NCBI GenBank assembly: GCA_905214625.1
Contig: CAJMMQ010000001.1
Location: forward strand, 62,001 to 126,000
Origin: an uncultured bacterium
GTDB taxonomy: Bacteria; Bacteroidota; Bacteroidia; Bacteroidales; Bacteroidaceae
DNA length: 64,000 bases
Direction: 5' to 3'
The notes under the pieces were generated by a model. The model saw only the letters and a program-made list of their open reading frames with translations, ran no database searches and was not told the origin of the DNA. The number at the start of each line of letters is the position of its first letter. Within the stretch, counting starts at the first letter, position 1. A program made the position numbers and the translations under genes. Positions 33,205 through 42,358 of this stretch are shown here, piece by piece.

Positions 33205-35679
33205 ATGGTTTACACAATTGAAAAAGTTACAACTCTTATAGGCGCGCGCCGTTATGGCGAGAGCGACGGCAACGTAAGGTGGATTCTTACAGACAGCCGC
33301 AGCCTTTGTTTTCCGGAGGAAACGTTGTTCTTTGCAATACGTTCCGAACGCAACGACGGTCATAAGTATATAGCCGACCTTTACAGGCGCGGCGTGCGCA
33401 GCTTTGTGGTAGAGGTGCTTCCTGCTGACTGGCAGAAAGAGTATACAGAGGCCAACTTTCTTAAAGTGCCTTTTGTGCTTGAGGCCCTTCAGCGTCTTGC
33501 CGAACGCCACAGAGACGAGTTTGACATTCCGGTGGTGGGCATCACCGGAAGTAACGGCAAGACCGTTGTCAAGGAGTGGCTCTATCAGTTGCTCTCGCCT
33601 TCAATGACTGTTACGCGCAGTCCGCGCAGCTACAACTCGCAGATAGGTGTGCCTCTTTCGGTGTGGCTGTTGGGCGAGCATAGCCAAGTGGGAGTGTTCG
33701 AGGCAGGCATAAGTATGCCAGGAGAGATGAAGTCGCTGCGCGACATCATACAGCCCACGGTTGGTGTTATCACCAATCTTGGCGCCGCTCATCAGGAGAA
33801 CTTCAAATCGATGGCAGACAAGTGCCATGAGAAGCTGTGTCTGTTTCACGATTCAAGGGCCATTGTCTATCCTTACGACGACGAGGTAATAAGGCAATGT
33901 GTTGAAAGTTACGACTATAAGGGCAAGCAGATAGCATGGTCTATGAAAGATCCGTCCGTCAAGATGTTTGTGAAGTCGGTAGATAAGAAAAACACGCAGA
34001 CCACAGTAACCTATGTGTTCAATGGCGTTGAGGCTGCCTACACTCTGCCGTTTATCGACGAGGCTTCGGTTGCCAACTCTATAATATGTGCTGCCGTTGC
34101 GCTTCATCTTGGACTTACATCTGATGATATAGCACAACGCATGCCGGCCATAGAACCTGTGGCCATGCGTCTTGAGGTGAAGGAAGGACAGCATGGATGT
34201 ACGCTGATTAACGACTCGTACAACTCTGACGTCAACTCGCTCGACATAGCCCTCGACTTTATGAACCGACGCCCCGACCATGAGGGACGACGCCGCACGC
34301 TCATATTGAGCGACATATATCAGAGCGGAGAAGATGGAGGCACATTATATAAAAAGGTGTCAGAGCTTGCCGTCAAGCGCGGTGTGCAGAAGTTTATCGG
34401 CATCGGTCCGGAGATAAGCCGTTGTGCCGATGAGATAATGATAGAAGAGAAGTACTTCTTTGACGACTGCAACTCGTTTATCAATAGCACCGTGTTCCGC
34501 TCGCTGCGCGATGAAGTGATATTGCTCAAAGGCTCACGCAAGTTCTCATTCGACAGACTTACAGAATTGCTCGAACAGAAGGTACATGAAACTATTTTGG
34601 AGGTGAACCTTAACTCTGTTGTAAAGAACCTGAATTATTTCCGTTCTTACATGAAACCTACAACCAAGCTGGTTTGCATGGTTAAGGCCGATGCCTACGG
34701 AGCTGGAGCTGTGGAGGTGGCAAAGACCCTGCAAGACCATCGCGTAGACTATCTTGCCGTGGCTGTTGCCGACGAAGGCGTAACGCTGAGGAAGAACGGC
34801 ATTACGTGCAACATAATGATAATGAACCCGGAGATGACGGCCTTCAAGACAATGTTCGACTATAAACTTGAGCCTGAGGTCTACAGCTTCCGTCTTCTTG
34901 ACGCCCTCGTGAAGGCTGCACAGAAAGAGGGAATAACGGGATATCCGGTGCACATAAAGCTCGACACCGGAATGCACCGCCTTGGCTTCGACCCGCGTTG
35001 CGATATGGACGAGCTTATCAGTCGCCTGAAGCATCAGAATGCAATAATACCGCGCTCGGTGTTCTCACACTTTGTGGGTTCAGACAGCGACGACTTCGAC
35101 AACTTCTCTGCCATGCAGTTTAAGCTGTTCGACGAAGGCAGCAAGAAACTTCAGTCGGCATTCAGCCACAAGATATTGCGCCACATGGACAACTCTGCCG
35201 GCATAGAGCACTTCCCGGAACGACAGATGGACATGTGCCGCCTCGGCCTCGGCCTCTACGGTATCGACAGCCGCGACAATTCTGTATTGAATACGGTCAG
35301 CACGTTGAAGACCACCATACTTCAGATACACCGCGTGCCGAAAGAAGAGACGGTGGGCTATAGCCGCAAGGGCGTGCTCACCCGCGACAGCGTTATCGGC
35401 GCCATACCTATCGGATATGCCGACGGACTAAACCGCCGCCTGGGCTGCGGTCATTGCTATTGCCTTGTCAACGGCCAGAAGGCACCTTATGTGGGCAATA
35501 TCTGTATGGACGTGGCCATGATAGACCTTACCGGAATAAGCTGCAAGGAAGGCGATACCGTGGAGATATTCGGCGAGCATCTGCCTGTTACAGTGCTGTC
35601 AGACGTGCTTGGTACAATACCTTACGAAGTGCTTACAAGTATAAGCAATCGTGTAAAAAGAATTTATTTTCAAGATTAG
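33205..35679 (+). CDS. murF-alr: MurF-alanine racemase fusion (cell-wall D-Ala-D-Ala pathway)
   Basis: This single 824-residue protein joins two steps of peptidoglycan precursor synthesis. Residues about 1-450 are UDP-MurNAc-tripeptide:D-Ala-D-Ala ligase, with the ATP loop TGSNGKT at 114-120 and HQENFKSMADKCHEK of the Mur ligase core. Residues about 460-824 are a PLP-dependent alanine racemase, with the cofactor lysine at Lys494 in CMVKADAYGAG and the C-terminal GYADGLNRRLGCG and YVGNICMDVAMIDLT motifs. The fusion is a known feature of Bacteroidota. It acts in the cytoplasm, with the racemase supplying D-alanine for the dipeptide that MurF attaches. The stop codon lies inside its terminator hairpin. 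Confidence 0.96.
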   Translation: MVYTIEKVTTLIGARRYGESDGNVRWILTDSRSLCFPEETLFFAIRSERNDGHKYIADLYRRGVRSFVVEVLPADWQKEYTEANFLKVPFVLEALQRLAERHRDEFDIPVVGITGSNGKTVVKEWLYQLLSPSMTVTRSPRSYNSQIGVPLSVWLLGEHSQVGVFEAGISMPGEMKSLRDIIQPTVGVITNLGAAHQENFKSMADKCHEKLCLFHDSRAIVYPYDDEVIRQCVESYDYKGKQIAWSMKDPSVKMFVKSVDKKNTQTTVTYVFNGVEAAYTLPFIDEASVANSIICAAVALHLGLTSDDIAQRMPAIEPVAMRLEVKEGQHGCTLINDSYNSDVNSLDIALDFMNRRPDHEGRRRTLILSDIYQSGEDGGTLYKKVSELAVKRGVQKFIGIGPEISRCADEIMIEEKYFFDDCNSFINSTVFRSLRDEVILLKGSRKFSFDRLTELLEQKVHETILEVNLNSVVKNLNYFRSYMKPTTKLVCMVKADAYGAGAVEVAKTLQDHRVDYLAVAVADEGVTLRKNGITCNIMIMNPEMTAFKTMFDYKLEPEVYSFRLLDALVKAAQKEGITGYPVHIKLDTGMHRLGFDPRCDMDELISRLKHQNAIIPRSVFSHFVGSDSDDFDNFSAMQFKLFDEGSKKLQSAFSHKILRHMDNSAGIEHFPERQMDMCRLGLGLYGIDSRDNSVLNTVSTLKTTILQIHRVPKEETVGYSRKGVLTRDSVIGAIPIGYADGLNRRLGCGHCYCLVNGQKAPYVGNICMDVAMIDLTGISCKEGDTVEIFGEHLPVTVLSDVLGTIPYEVLTSISNRVKRIYFQD

Positions 35680-35704
35680 GCATCCAAAGCCTAATCTTGT
35701 TTTG
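35671..35704 (+). terminator. Terminator of murF-alr
   Basis: CAAGATTAGGC (35671-35681) pairs perfectly with GCCTAATCTTG (35689-35699), followed by TTTTG. The stop codon TAG (35677-35679) is within the left arm. Confidence 0.85.
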
Positions 35705-35754
35705 TGTTTATACTATTTTAACAAATACAGCAGTTACGTTAGCAAAAAAAACAC

Positions 35755-35762
35755 TATCTTTG
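35755..35762 (+). promoter_or_regulatory. -7 box of the MFS transporter
   Basis: TATCTTTG, 43 bases before the ATG at 35806. The -33 region (GTTA near 35733) is weak. Confidence 0.55.
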
Positions 35763-35805
35763 CACAAACTATTGCTTGAAACAAAATACTATTAATCAAA
35801 TAAAA

Positions 35806-37254
35806 ATGAATCCTATTCAAACTACTAAAATGACCAACTTTCGTTGGGTTATCTGTGCTTTGCTTTTCTGTGCGACGACAGTCAATTATCTTGACCGTCA
35901 AGTGCTGTCGCTTACATGGAAAGATTTTATAGCACCCGAGTTCCACTGGAATGATGCTCATTATGGCATGATTACCGGTTTCTTCTCTGTTTTTTATGCT
36001 GTGGCTTGTCTGTTCGCAGGTAAGTTTGTCGATTGGATGGGCATAAAGAAAGGATATCTTTGGGCAATCTTTATATGGTCGCTTGGTGCATGTATGCATG
36101 CAGGATGCGGCTGGGTTACTATGGAGGTTGAGGGCCTTGACTCTATTGAAGCTCTACGTGCCGTTGAGGCAGGAAGTACACTGGCTGTTGCTATTGCAAC
36201 GCTCAGCGTATGGCTTTTCCTCGTCTGCCGTGCTATTCTTGCTCTCGGTGAGGCAGGAAACTTCCCTGCTGCCATTAAGGTTACGGCTGAATACTTCCCT
36301 AAGAAAGACCGCGCCTTCGCAACTTCAATCTTTAATTCAGGTGCGTCTGTAGGTGCTTTGGCAGCTCCGCTTACCATTCCTGTCCTTGCCAAGTATTTTG
36401 GTTGGGAAATGGCATTTATCATCATCGGTGCTATTGGCTTTATCTGGATGTTCTTTTGGGCACATCTTTATGAGAAACCAGAAAAGTCTAAGAATGTAAA
36501 CAAGGCTGAGCTTATATACATCAATCAGGACGAAGAAGAGGAACCGGCTGCTGCTGAGGTGAAGGAAGAGAAGACAATTCCGTTCATGCAGTGCTTCAAG
36601 TATAAGCAGACATGGTCGTTCGTGGTAGGTAAGTTCTTCACCGACGGTGTTTGGTGGTTCTATCTGTTCTGGGCTCCGGCTTATTTCTCTGATCAGTTCG
36701 GTTATGAGTCTTCTTCAGCAATGGGTATGTCTCTTATATTTGTGCTCTATCTCATTGTTACCGTATTGTCAATCTACGGCGGTTACCTGCCTAAGTTGTT
36801 TGTTGAGAAGAAGGGCATGGGTCCTTATGCTGGCCGTATGCGCGCCATGCTTATCTTTGCTTTCTTCCCGCTGTTCGCGCTGTTCGCTCAGCCGCTTGGT
36901 GCAAATTCTGCATGGTTCCCCGCAATCATCATTGGTCTTGCTGGTGCCGGTCATCAGGCTTGGTCTGCCAACCTGTTCTCTACAATCGGTGACATGTTCC
37001 CAAAATCAACAATCGCAACTATCACAGGTATTGGCGCAATGGCCGGTGGTATCGGTTCACTGCTTATCAACCTCGGTGCAGGCGAGCTGTTCACTTATGC
37101 TGAGGGCATGGGTTCAGCTTTCTCGTTCCTCGGTATGGAGGGCAAGCCGGGTGCATATATGATCGTGTTCTGCATCTGCGCCGTTGCTTATCTGCTGGCT
37201 TGGATTATCATGAAGGCCCTTGTTCCTAAGTATAAGCCAATCGTTGTTGAATAA
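35806..37254 (+). CDS. MFS transporter, anion:cation symporter (hexuronate-type) family
   Basis: This 482-residue inner-membrane protein has about 12 helices. The first loop and helix carry NYLDRQVLSLTWKDF and the second WNDAHYGMITGFFSVFYAVA, with GKFVDWMGIKKGYLWAIFIW, typical of ACS-family carriers such as ExuT that import hexuronates with H+. A central acidic insert (NQDEEEEPAAAEVKEE, around residues 245-260) separates the two six-helix halves. The ATG at 35806, preceded by an A-rich tract, is chosen over a TTG ten codons upstream. It is a single-gene unit with a promoter and a perfect terminator. The exact sugar acid is not known. Confidence 0.88.
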   Translation: MNPIQTTKMTNFRWVICALLFCATTVNYLDRQVLSLTWKDFIAPEFHWNDAHYGMITGFFSVFYAVACLFAGKFVDWMGIKKGYLWAIFIWSLGACMHAGCGWVTMEVEGLDSIEALRAVEAGSTLAVAIATLSVWLFLVCRAILALGEAGNFPAAIKVTAEYFPKKDRAFATSIFNSGASVGALAAPLTIPVLAKYFGWEMAFIIIGAIGFIWMFFWAHLYEKPEKSKNVNKAELIYINQDEEEEPAAAEVKEEKTIPFMQCFKYKQTWSFVVGKFFTDGVWWFYLFWAPAYFSDQFGYESSSAMGMSLIFVLYLIVTVLSIYGGYLPKLFVEKKGMGPYAGRMRAMLIFAFFPLFALFAQPLGANSAWFPAIIIGLAGAGHQAWSANLFSTIGDMFPKSTIATITGIGAMAGGIGSLLINLGAGELFTYAEGMGSAFSFLGMEGKPGAYMIVFCICAVAYLLAWIIMKALVPKYKPIVVE

Positions 37255-37280
37255 TAATCTTAATTTAAGAATAAATCCAA

Positions 37281-37313
37281 AGAGGAGAATGCGCAAGCAT
37301 TCTCCTCTTTTTT
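37281..37313 (+). terminator. Terminator of the MFS gene
   Basis: AGAGGAGAATGC (37281-37292), loop GCAA, perfect complement (37297-37308), then a run of T. A textbook intrinsic terminator. Confidence 0.95.
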
Positions 37314-37460
37314 GTATGTGTATCTATTCAGATTCTGTAGCTTATGGAAAGATGAAAACGGGTAAACGGCAGACCAATGATATTTTAACATTACAGAATA
37401 GGGGTATTTCCTGTCTTGCGTGTTTAATGATAAATTAATTATTTCAATACATATTTTAGT

Positions 37461-38123
37461 ATGAAGAAGATTTTATTCACATCGCTTTTATTTTTGTCAT
37501 TCAGTATGATGACAAAAGCGCAAGATTTCAGAGTGGGAGCAACGGCAGGTTATAATCTCAGTTCTCCGAGTGGTTATAATGCCCAGTCGGGTTTTCATGC
37601 CGGTCTAAAAGGTGAACTTGGCCTTCCGCAGGTTACAAAAGGACTTTATTTGGACTTTGGACTGATGCTGTCTTCTTATGGATGGAAGTCACCCAGTTAT
37701 TATTACAACGGCAATAACACTTCCCGGTTAGATGAAACAACTAATAATAACACTTTTGATTATAAATTCAGCCCTTATTATTTGAATATTCCGGTTCATA
37801 TTGGATATAAGTTTTCTGTTGGGCGTAATGTAAGCCTGTTTGTTAATGCAGGTCCGTATTTTAACATCGGTCTGTTTGGCAAATCTACAATGACTGTTAC
37901 AGATGGCAAGGGCACTTCTTCGACAAAGAATGCATCAGACAATGTGTTCAGCGACAAAGTTCTTAACCGTTTCGACTGGGGATTGGGCTTCCGTGCCGGA
38001 GCTGAAATAGCCCGCCATGTTCAGCTTTCCGTTGGATACGATTGGGGAATGAAGAATGTTAATAAGACAGGCACAGACTGCAAGAACAGGACATTCACGG
38101 CGTCTTTTGCTTATTTATTCTGA
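37461..38123 (+). CDS. Small outer-membrane beta-barrel protein (PorT-like)
   Basis: This 220-residue protein has a signal peptide ending at TKAQ. It is built of alternating amphipathic strands (FRVGATAGYNLSSPSG, FHAGLKGELGL, GLYLDFGLMLSSYGW, LNIPVHIGYKFSVGRNVSLF, VNAGPYFNIGLF) and ends in an aromatic residue after FTASFAYLF. This is the outer-membrane barrel protein family 2 pattern of about eight strands. It has no plug or TonB box, so it is a small barrel rather than a receptor. The promoter is not of the standard type, and a terminator follows directly. The exact role is unknown. Confidence 0.85.
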   Translation: MKKILFTSLLFLSFSMMTKAQDFRVGATAGYNLSSPSGYNAQSGFHAGLKGELGLPQVTKGLYLDFGLMLSSYGWKSPSYYYNGNNTSRLDETTNNNTFDYKFSPYYLNIPVHIGYKFSVGRNVSLFVNAGPYFNIGLFGKSTMTVTDGKGTSSTKNASDNVFSDKVLNRFDWGLGFRAGAEIARHVQLSVGYDWGMKNVNKTGTDCKNRTFTASFAYLF

Positions 38124-38131
38124 AAAAGTAT

Positions 38132-38163
38132 ATAAGTTCACTTAACGGGTGAACTTATTTTTT
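38132..38163 (+). terminator. Terminator of the small barrel gene
   Basis: ATAAGTTCAC (38132-38141) pairs with GTGAACTTAT (38149-38158), followed by TTTTT. Confidence 0.85.
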
Positions 38164-38182
38164 GCTGTTTTATCAAAGGGCA

Positions 38183-38510
38183 GTTTGCGGCTCGGCAATA
38201 AAAATAAAAAACTGTGTTTATTATTTTGTATTGCACTCACCTTTCATTATCTTTAGATAAGACAGGATGCGGTTCGGCAATAAAAATAAAACTTATTTTA
38301 TTTTGTATTGCACTCACCTTTCACTATCTTTAGATAAGACAGGATGCGGTTCGGAAAAGTCAAAAATAAAAACTGCGTTTTTTATTTGCCTTTTCACTCA
38401 CCTTTCACTATCTTTAGATAAGATAGGATGCGGCTCGGTAATAAAAATAAAACTTATTTTATTTTGTATTACTCTCACCTTTCACTATCTTTGCGGACGT
38501 TTCGCGTAGG
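38183..38510 (+). repeat. Tandem array of four promoter-like units ahead of the BtuB-like receptor
   Basis: Units of 77-84 bases start near 38183, 38265, 38342 and 38426. Each contains a GGATGCGG-type start (GTTTGCGG in the first), TCGG, an A/T-rich run, a TTTTGTATTGC-like -33 region (changed to TTTGCCTTTTC in the third), CTCACCTTTCACTATCTTT and, in the first three, AGATAAGACA or AGATAAGATA. The first three copies have TTTA where a working -7 box needs TTTG; the last copy has TATCTTTG and serves as the gene's promoter. A related one-and-a-half-unit copy lies at 40935-41045. Confidence 0.85.
38463..38493 (+). promoter_or_regulatory. Promoter of the BtuB-like receptor gene
   Basis: TTTG (38463-38466), 19 bases, then TATCTTTG (38486-38493), within the last repeat unit. 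The start codon is 51 bases downstream. No cobalamin riboswitch was seen in the leader. Confidence 0.8.
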
Positions 38511-38543
38511 CGAAACGTTAATTTTTTAATTATATCAAATTTT

Positions 38544-40613
38544 ATGTACAAAACAATTTTCAACAAGCGTGAAAGCTTTAAGTTCTCTCGTTTCGGCAAC
38601 AAGGGCTATTCGCTCTTTTCTTGCCTGGGCAGAGAGGTGCTTATCGGCACGCTTAGTGTTGCCACTCTTACCTATGCCAAGGCCGACGGCATAAGCACCA
38701 GGGTAGAGAAGGTGGACAGCACTATGCAGACGACCGGTGAGACCGTGATGCTCGACGAGGTGGACGTTACGGCTTCGCGCGCGCCGCTGACAGGAGGCCA
38801 TGCGGCGAGAATTGTAAACGTACTCGGGCGCGACGAGATTGCCGCTGCCCCTGTGCAAAGTGTTAACGACTTGCTCAAGTATGCCGCAGGCGTGGATGTC
38901 AGGCAGCGAGGCCCTATCGGGGCACAGACCGACATCAGCATACGCGGAGGCACCAGCGAGCACATCGCCGTCTTGCTTAACGGCATAAACATCTGCGACC
39001 CGCAGACGGGGCACAACGCCTTAGACCTGCCCGTGGATATAAGCGAGATTGAGCGGATTGAAGTGCTTGAGGGACCTGCCGGAAGAGCCTACGGAACGTC
39101 GTCGCTTGTGGGCGTAATCAACATTGTTACAAAGCTCGGAGCAAAAAGCAGTGCCGATGTTCATGCCGAAGGAGGCTCGTTTGGCTATCTGGCTGCCGGA
39201 GGACGTGTTAATCTGAAGCAAGACAAGTGGAACAATCAGCTGAGCGCGGGCTATACGCGCAGCGACGGCTGGCTGCGAAGCAAGAGCGGACGTCTCAACG
39301 CCGACTATGAAGGCGCGAGGGCATTCTATCAGGGGCGTTATGATGACGATAACCTTACGATAGGATGGCACGCCGGAGTTAGCGACAAAGGGTGGGGCAG
39401 CAATACGTTCTACAGTCTTCTGTCCGACGAGCAGTATGAGCATACCACAAAATATTTCACGGCCGTTCAGGCCGAGACGAAAGGAGGCAAGTTCCACTTC
39501 CGGCCGTCTATTTACTGGAACCGTTTTCAAGACCGTTATGAATTTTACAGAGGAGCGCCCGACAAGTCGCCCTTCAACTATAACCGCACCGATGTGTTCG
39601 GACTTAACCTCAACAGTTGGTTCGACTGGATTCTGGGGCGCACGGCCTTCGGAGCCGAATTCCGCAACGAAGACCTTGTGAGCGGAAATCTCGGCGAGCC
39701 GCTCGACAACCCGATACACATCCACGGCACCGACCGCAACTATGCCTACGGCCTAAACCGCAGCAACCTCAGTTTTTATCTTGAACACAACGTCATCCTT
39801 AAGCGTTTCACCCTTTCCGCCGGCTTTACGGCCGTTAAGAACACGTGGAACGAGATGCCGTTCAAGATTTATCCCGGCGTTGACGTCAGCTACAGGATAG
39901 GGCAGAACTGGAAGGTGTTTGCATCTTACAACATGTCGTTGCGCATGCCGTCGTTCACCGAACTTTATTATTCGGTAGACGGACACAAGGCCGACAAATA
40001 TCTGAAGCCCGAGGAGATGAGCGCCGTTGAGGGAGGCGTCAGGTATGTTTCAGAAGGAATAACCGGTACGCTGTCGGTTTATCATCATCACGGAACAAAC
40101 ATGATCGACTGGATAATGGACACCTCGCTCGGCGAGGATGCCGTGTGGACATCGGTTAATCATGCCGAGATTAACTCAACGGGCTTCGAGGCTTCGCTGA
40201 AGTTCCGTTTCGCCAGTCTGCTGCCACGTCAGGATGTGCTGCGCACGTTAAATGTATCCTACAGCTATATCGACCAGAATCAGGACAAGGAGCCGGGCGT
40301 GCAGTCGCTTTATGCCCTCGAGTATCTCAGGCATAAGCTCGTGGCAGGTCTCGGCCTGCACATAGTGAGCGCCCTTAACCTAAATGTAAACTACCGCTAT
40401 CAGTATCGCGTAGGGGCATACACCGACCCGCAAGGCGTGTCTACTAAGTATAAGCCCTATTCGCTTGTAGACGCCCGCCTGTCGTGGGACAAGTCGCGCT
40501 ACAGCGTCTATGTAGAGGCCAACAACCTGTTAGACGCCACCTATGTCGACTACGGCAACGTGCCTCAGCCCGGCTTGTGGGTTATGGCAGGAGTAAGATG
40601 GAACATTTGGTGA
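38544..40613 (+). CDS. TonB-dependent receptor, BtuB-like
   Basis: This 689-residue protein has an unusually long export signal of about 48 residues (FSRFGNKGYSLFSCLGREVL, then IGTLSVATLTYAKA), a type I associate with Bacteroidota TonB receptors of the cobalamin group. The plug spans about residues 70-190 (VMLDEVDVTASRAPLTG; SVNDLLKYAAGVDVRQRG; ISIRGGTSEHIAVLLNGINI; IERIEVLEGPAGRAYG). A 22-strand-type barrel follows, ending GLWVMAGVRWNIW with the terminal aromatic residue. It would pull a scarce ligand across the outer membrane using TonB energy. Cobalamin is the best guess, and the B12-dependent reductase at 42612 gives a need for it, but other metal chelates are possible. Confidence 0.88.
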   Translation: MYKTIFNKRESFKFSRFGNKGYSLFSCLGREVLIGTLSVATLTYAKADGISTRVEKVDSTMQTTGETVMLDEVDVTASRAPLTGGHAARIVNVLGRDEIAAAPVQSVNDLLKYAAGVDVRQRGPIGAQTDISIRGGTSEHIAVLLNGINICDPQTGHNALDLPVDISEIERIEVLEGPAGRAYGTSSLVGVINIVTKLGAKSSADVHAEGGSFGYLAAGGRVNLKQDKWNNQLSAGYTRSDGWLRSKSGRLNADYEGARAFYQGRYDDDNLTIGWHAGVSDKGWGSNTFYSLLSDEQYEHTTKYFTAVQAETKGGKFHFRPSIYWNRFQDRYEFYRGAPDKSPFNYNRTDVFGLNLNSWFDWILGRTAFGAEFRNEDLVSGNLGEPLDNPIHIHGTDRNYAYGLNRSNLSFYLEHNVILKRFTLSAGFTAVKNTWNEMPFKIYPGVDVSYRIGQNWKVFASYNMSLRMPSFTELYYSVDGHKADKYLKPEEMSAVEGGVRYVSEGITGTLSVYHHHGTNMIDWIMDTSLGEDAVWTSVNHAEINSTGFEASLKFRFASLLPRQDVLRTLNVSYSYIDQNQDKEPGVQSLYALEYLRHKLVAGLGLHIVSALNLNVNYRYQYRVGAYTDPQGVSTKYKPYSLVDARLSWDKSRYSVYVEANNLLDATYVDYGNVPQPGLWVMAGVRWNIW

Positions 40614-40695
40614 CATCAATATACTTTTCAGTCAGTCTGTCTCCGTCTGCGTCAATAATGCATGGCAGTTGACAGCATGCTGAAAAGCATAAAAT

Positions 40696-40786
40696 AAGTG
40701 GGCCGTTTGCGATGCGCAAACAGCCCACTTTCGTATCAAAACTTGGCCACTTTTGCACCGTAACTCTATCGGTTTCAGTCCGAAAG
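40696..40786 (+). repeat. Dispersed intergenic repeat with hairpin, copy 1
   Basis: It begins with a strong hairpin: AAGTGGGC and GTTTGCG pair with CGCAAAC and GCCCACTT around an ATG loop, which may end receptor transcription. The following 65 bases (GGCCACTTTTGCACCG, GTTTCAGTCCGAAAG) match the reverse complement of 51981-52046 at most positions. Confidence 0.8.
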
Positions 40787-40934
40787 TAAATACCTGAATA
40801 TAGCTTAATAAAAATATTCTTAGTGGTGTCTGTGGTGTGAATGTGTAATTGTTTTTGGGTGTTTTGCTTATAGTTTTTATGGCGATTTTTGTTGCAACTC
40901 CGTTTCTATAGATAAATCTCTTTTAAATTAATTG

Positions 40935-41045
40935 TTTCTCTCGCCTTTGACTATCTTTAAATAAGATAGGATGCGGCTCGGCATTTCAAAATAAAAAAAC
41001 TACGTTTATTATTTTGTACTGCTCTCGCCTTTCACTATCTTTGCA
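40935..41045 (+). repeat. Second copy of the promoter-like repeat
   Basis: A partial unit (40935-40968, with a TATCTTTA box) is followed by a complete unit (40969-41045) ending in a working TATCTTTG. The order and spacing match the array at 38183-38510. Confidence 0.8.
41013..41043 (+). promoter_or_regulatory. Promoter of the DUF1593 gene
   Basis: TTTG (41013-41016), 19 bases, then TATCTTTG (41036-41043), 22 bases before the start codon. Confidence 0.8.
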
Positions 41046-41065
41046 GATGATAATTAGCCAAGAAA

Positions 41066-42358
41066 ATGAAGAAACATAATATAACAGTCTTACTATTACT
41101 GTTGTCGATGTTTTCTCTTTTTGCGCATGCTCAAAAGCCGAGACCGGAGAGGCCGAGGATTATCGTGAGCAGCGATATTGGAGGCACCGACCCTGACGAC
41201 AACCAGTCGATGATTCACCTGCTTATGTATAACGACATGTTCGACATAGAAGGACTTGTCTCGTCGCCGTCGTTCGGCAACGGCTCGGCAGACGAAATAA
41301 GGCGCATGATCGGCATATATGAGAAAGACTACTACAGGCTGAAGAAACATGTGGCCGGACTTGTTTCGCCCGACTCGCTGCGCCGTATCTGCAAGCAGGG
41401 AAGGCGCGGGCTGGCGCCTTTCAAAGGCTACGATGAGCCTACGGAAGGTTCAGAATGGATAGTGAGACAGGCGCGCCGGCAGAGCGACCGCCCGCTGTGG
41501 ATACTTGTGTGGGGAACGCTCGAGGATGTGGCACAGGCCCTGCACGATGCGCCCGACATAAAGGACAAAATAAGGATATATTATATAGGCGGACCAAACA
41601 AAAAGTGGGGCGTAAACAGCTATGCCTATATCGCAGAAAATTTTCCTGATGTGTGGATGATAGAGAATAATGCCACATACCGCGGACTGATAGCCGACGG
41701 CAAAAGAGACAGCGAGGCCGACAGCCGTTATTATGACCGCGTGATAAGCGGGGCAGGGTACATGGGGGCAGACTTTATAAATTATTATAAAGGTAAGGTA
41801 AAGATGGGCGACACGCCTTCGCTGCTGTATATGATGGACGGCAACCCTGACGACCCGGAAAAGGAAAGCTGTTGGGGAGGAAGTTTCAGGCGCACGGCAT
41901 ATACGTCGCGCAGAGTGTTTGAGCGTGCTGCCACTCTGAATGACACCGTGCCGGTTTATTCTGTGATTGAACTGCGCATGAAGGGGCCAGAACACGATAT
42001 AGATCAGGATTCAGTGTGCTTCACCGTAACCATCGACCGCCAGACATGGCCCGGATATTATATTGGTAACGGCGTTTATGCCGTGAGATATTCGCCAAAG
42101 GCTCCAGCCGTGCTCAGTTATACAGTAAGTTCGACAATAAAAGAAATCGACGGCCAACACGGCACGTTCGTTGTTGACAGAATGTGGCCGGGCAAGCGTT
42201 GCAAGGACGACTATGCCGTCGGTGGCAACTGGTTTACCGACCGTGGCGATAAAGAGTATTTTGAAGGCCCATGGCAAGGAGCGGGACAGATAAGACAGCA
42301 GCGCCACGAAATACTTGAAGACTGGGCAGAGAAATGGAACTGGCTGAAAAACAAGTGA
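41066..42358 (+). CDS. Secreted nucleoside-hydrolase-like protein (DUF1593)
   Basis: This 430-residue protein has a signal peptide ending at HAQ. The start of the mature protein has the Asp-rich metal site of the nucleoside hydrolase fold (IIVSSDIGGTDPDDNQSMIH, about residues 31-50), followed by IEGLVSSPSFGNG and LWILVWGTLEDVAQAL, which are typical of DUF1593 (Sde182-type) proteins. Residues from about 330 form a beta-sandwich tail. The family is exported and often found near polysaccharide-degrading genes, but no activity is firmly known; ribosyl or glycosyl hydrolysis is the natural guess. It is a single-gene unit whose promoter comes from a repeat element. Confidence 0.88.
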   Translation: MKKHNITVLLLLLSMFSLFAHAQKPRPERPRIIVSSDIGGTDPDDNQSMIHLLMYNDMFDIEGLVSSPSFGNGSADEIRRMIGIYEKDYYRLKKHVAGLVSPDSLRRICKQGRRGLAPFKGYDEPTEGSEWIVRQARRQSDRPLWILVWGTLEDVAQALHDAPDIKDKIRIYYIGGPNKKWGVNSYAYIAENFPDVWMIENNATYRGLIADGKRDSEADSRYYDRVISGAGYMGADFINYYKGKVKMGDTPSLLYMMDGNPDDPEKESCWGGSFRRTAYTSRRVFERAATLNDTVPVYSVIELRMKGPEHDIDQDSVCFTVTIDRQTWPGYYIGNGVYAVRYSPKAPAVLSYTVSSTIKEIDGQHGTFVVDRMWPGKRCKDDYAVGGNWFTDRGDKEYFEGPWQGAGQIRQQRHEILEDWAEKWNWLKNK

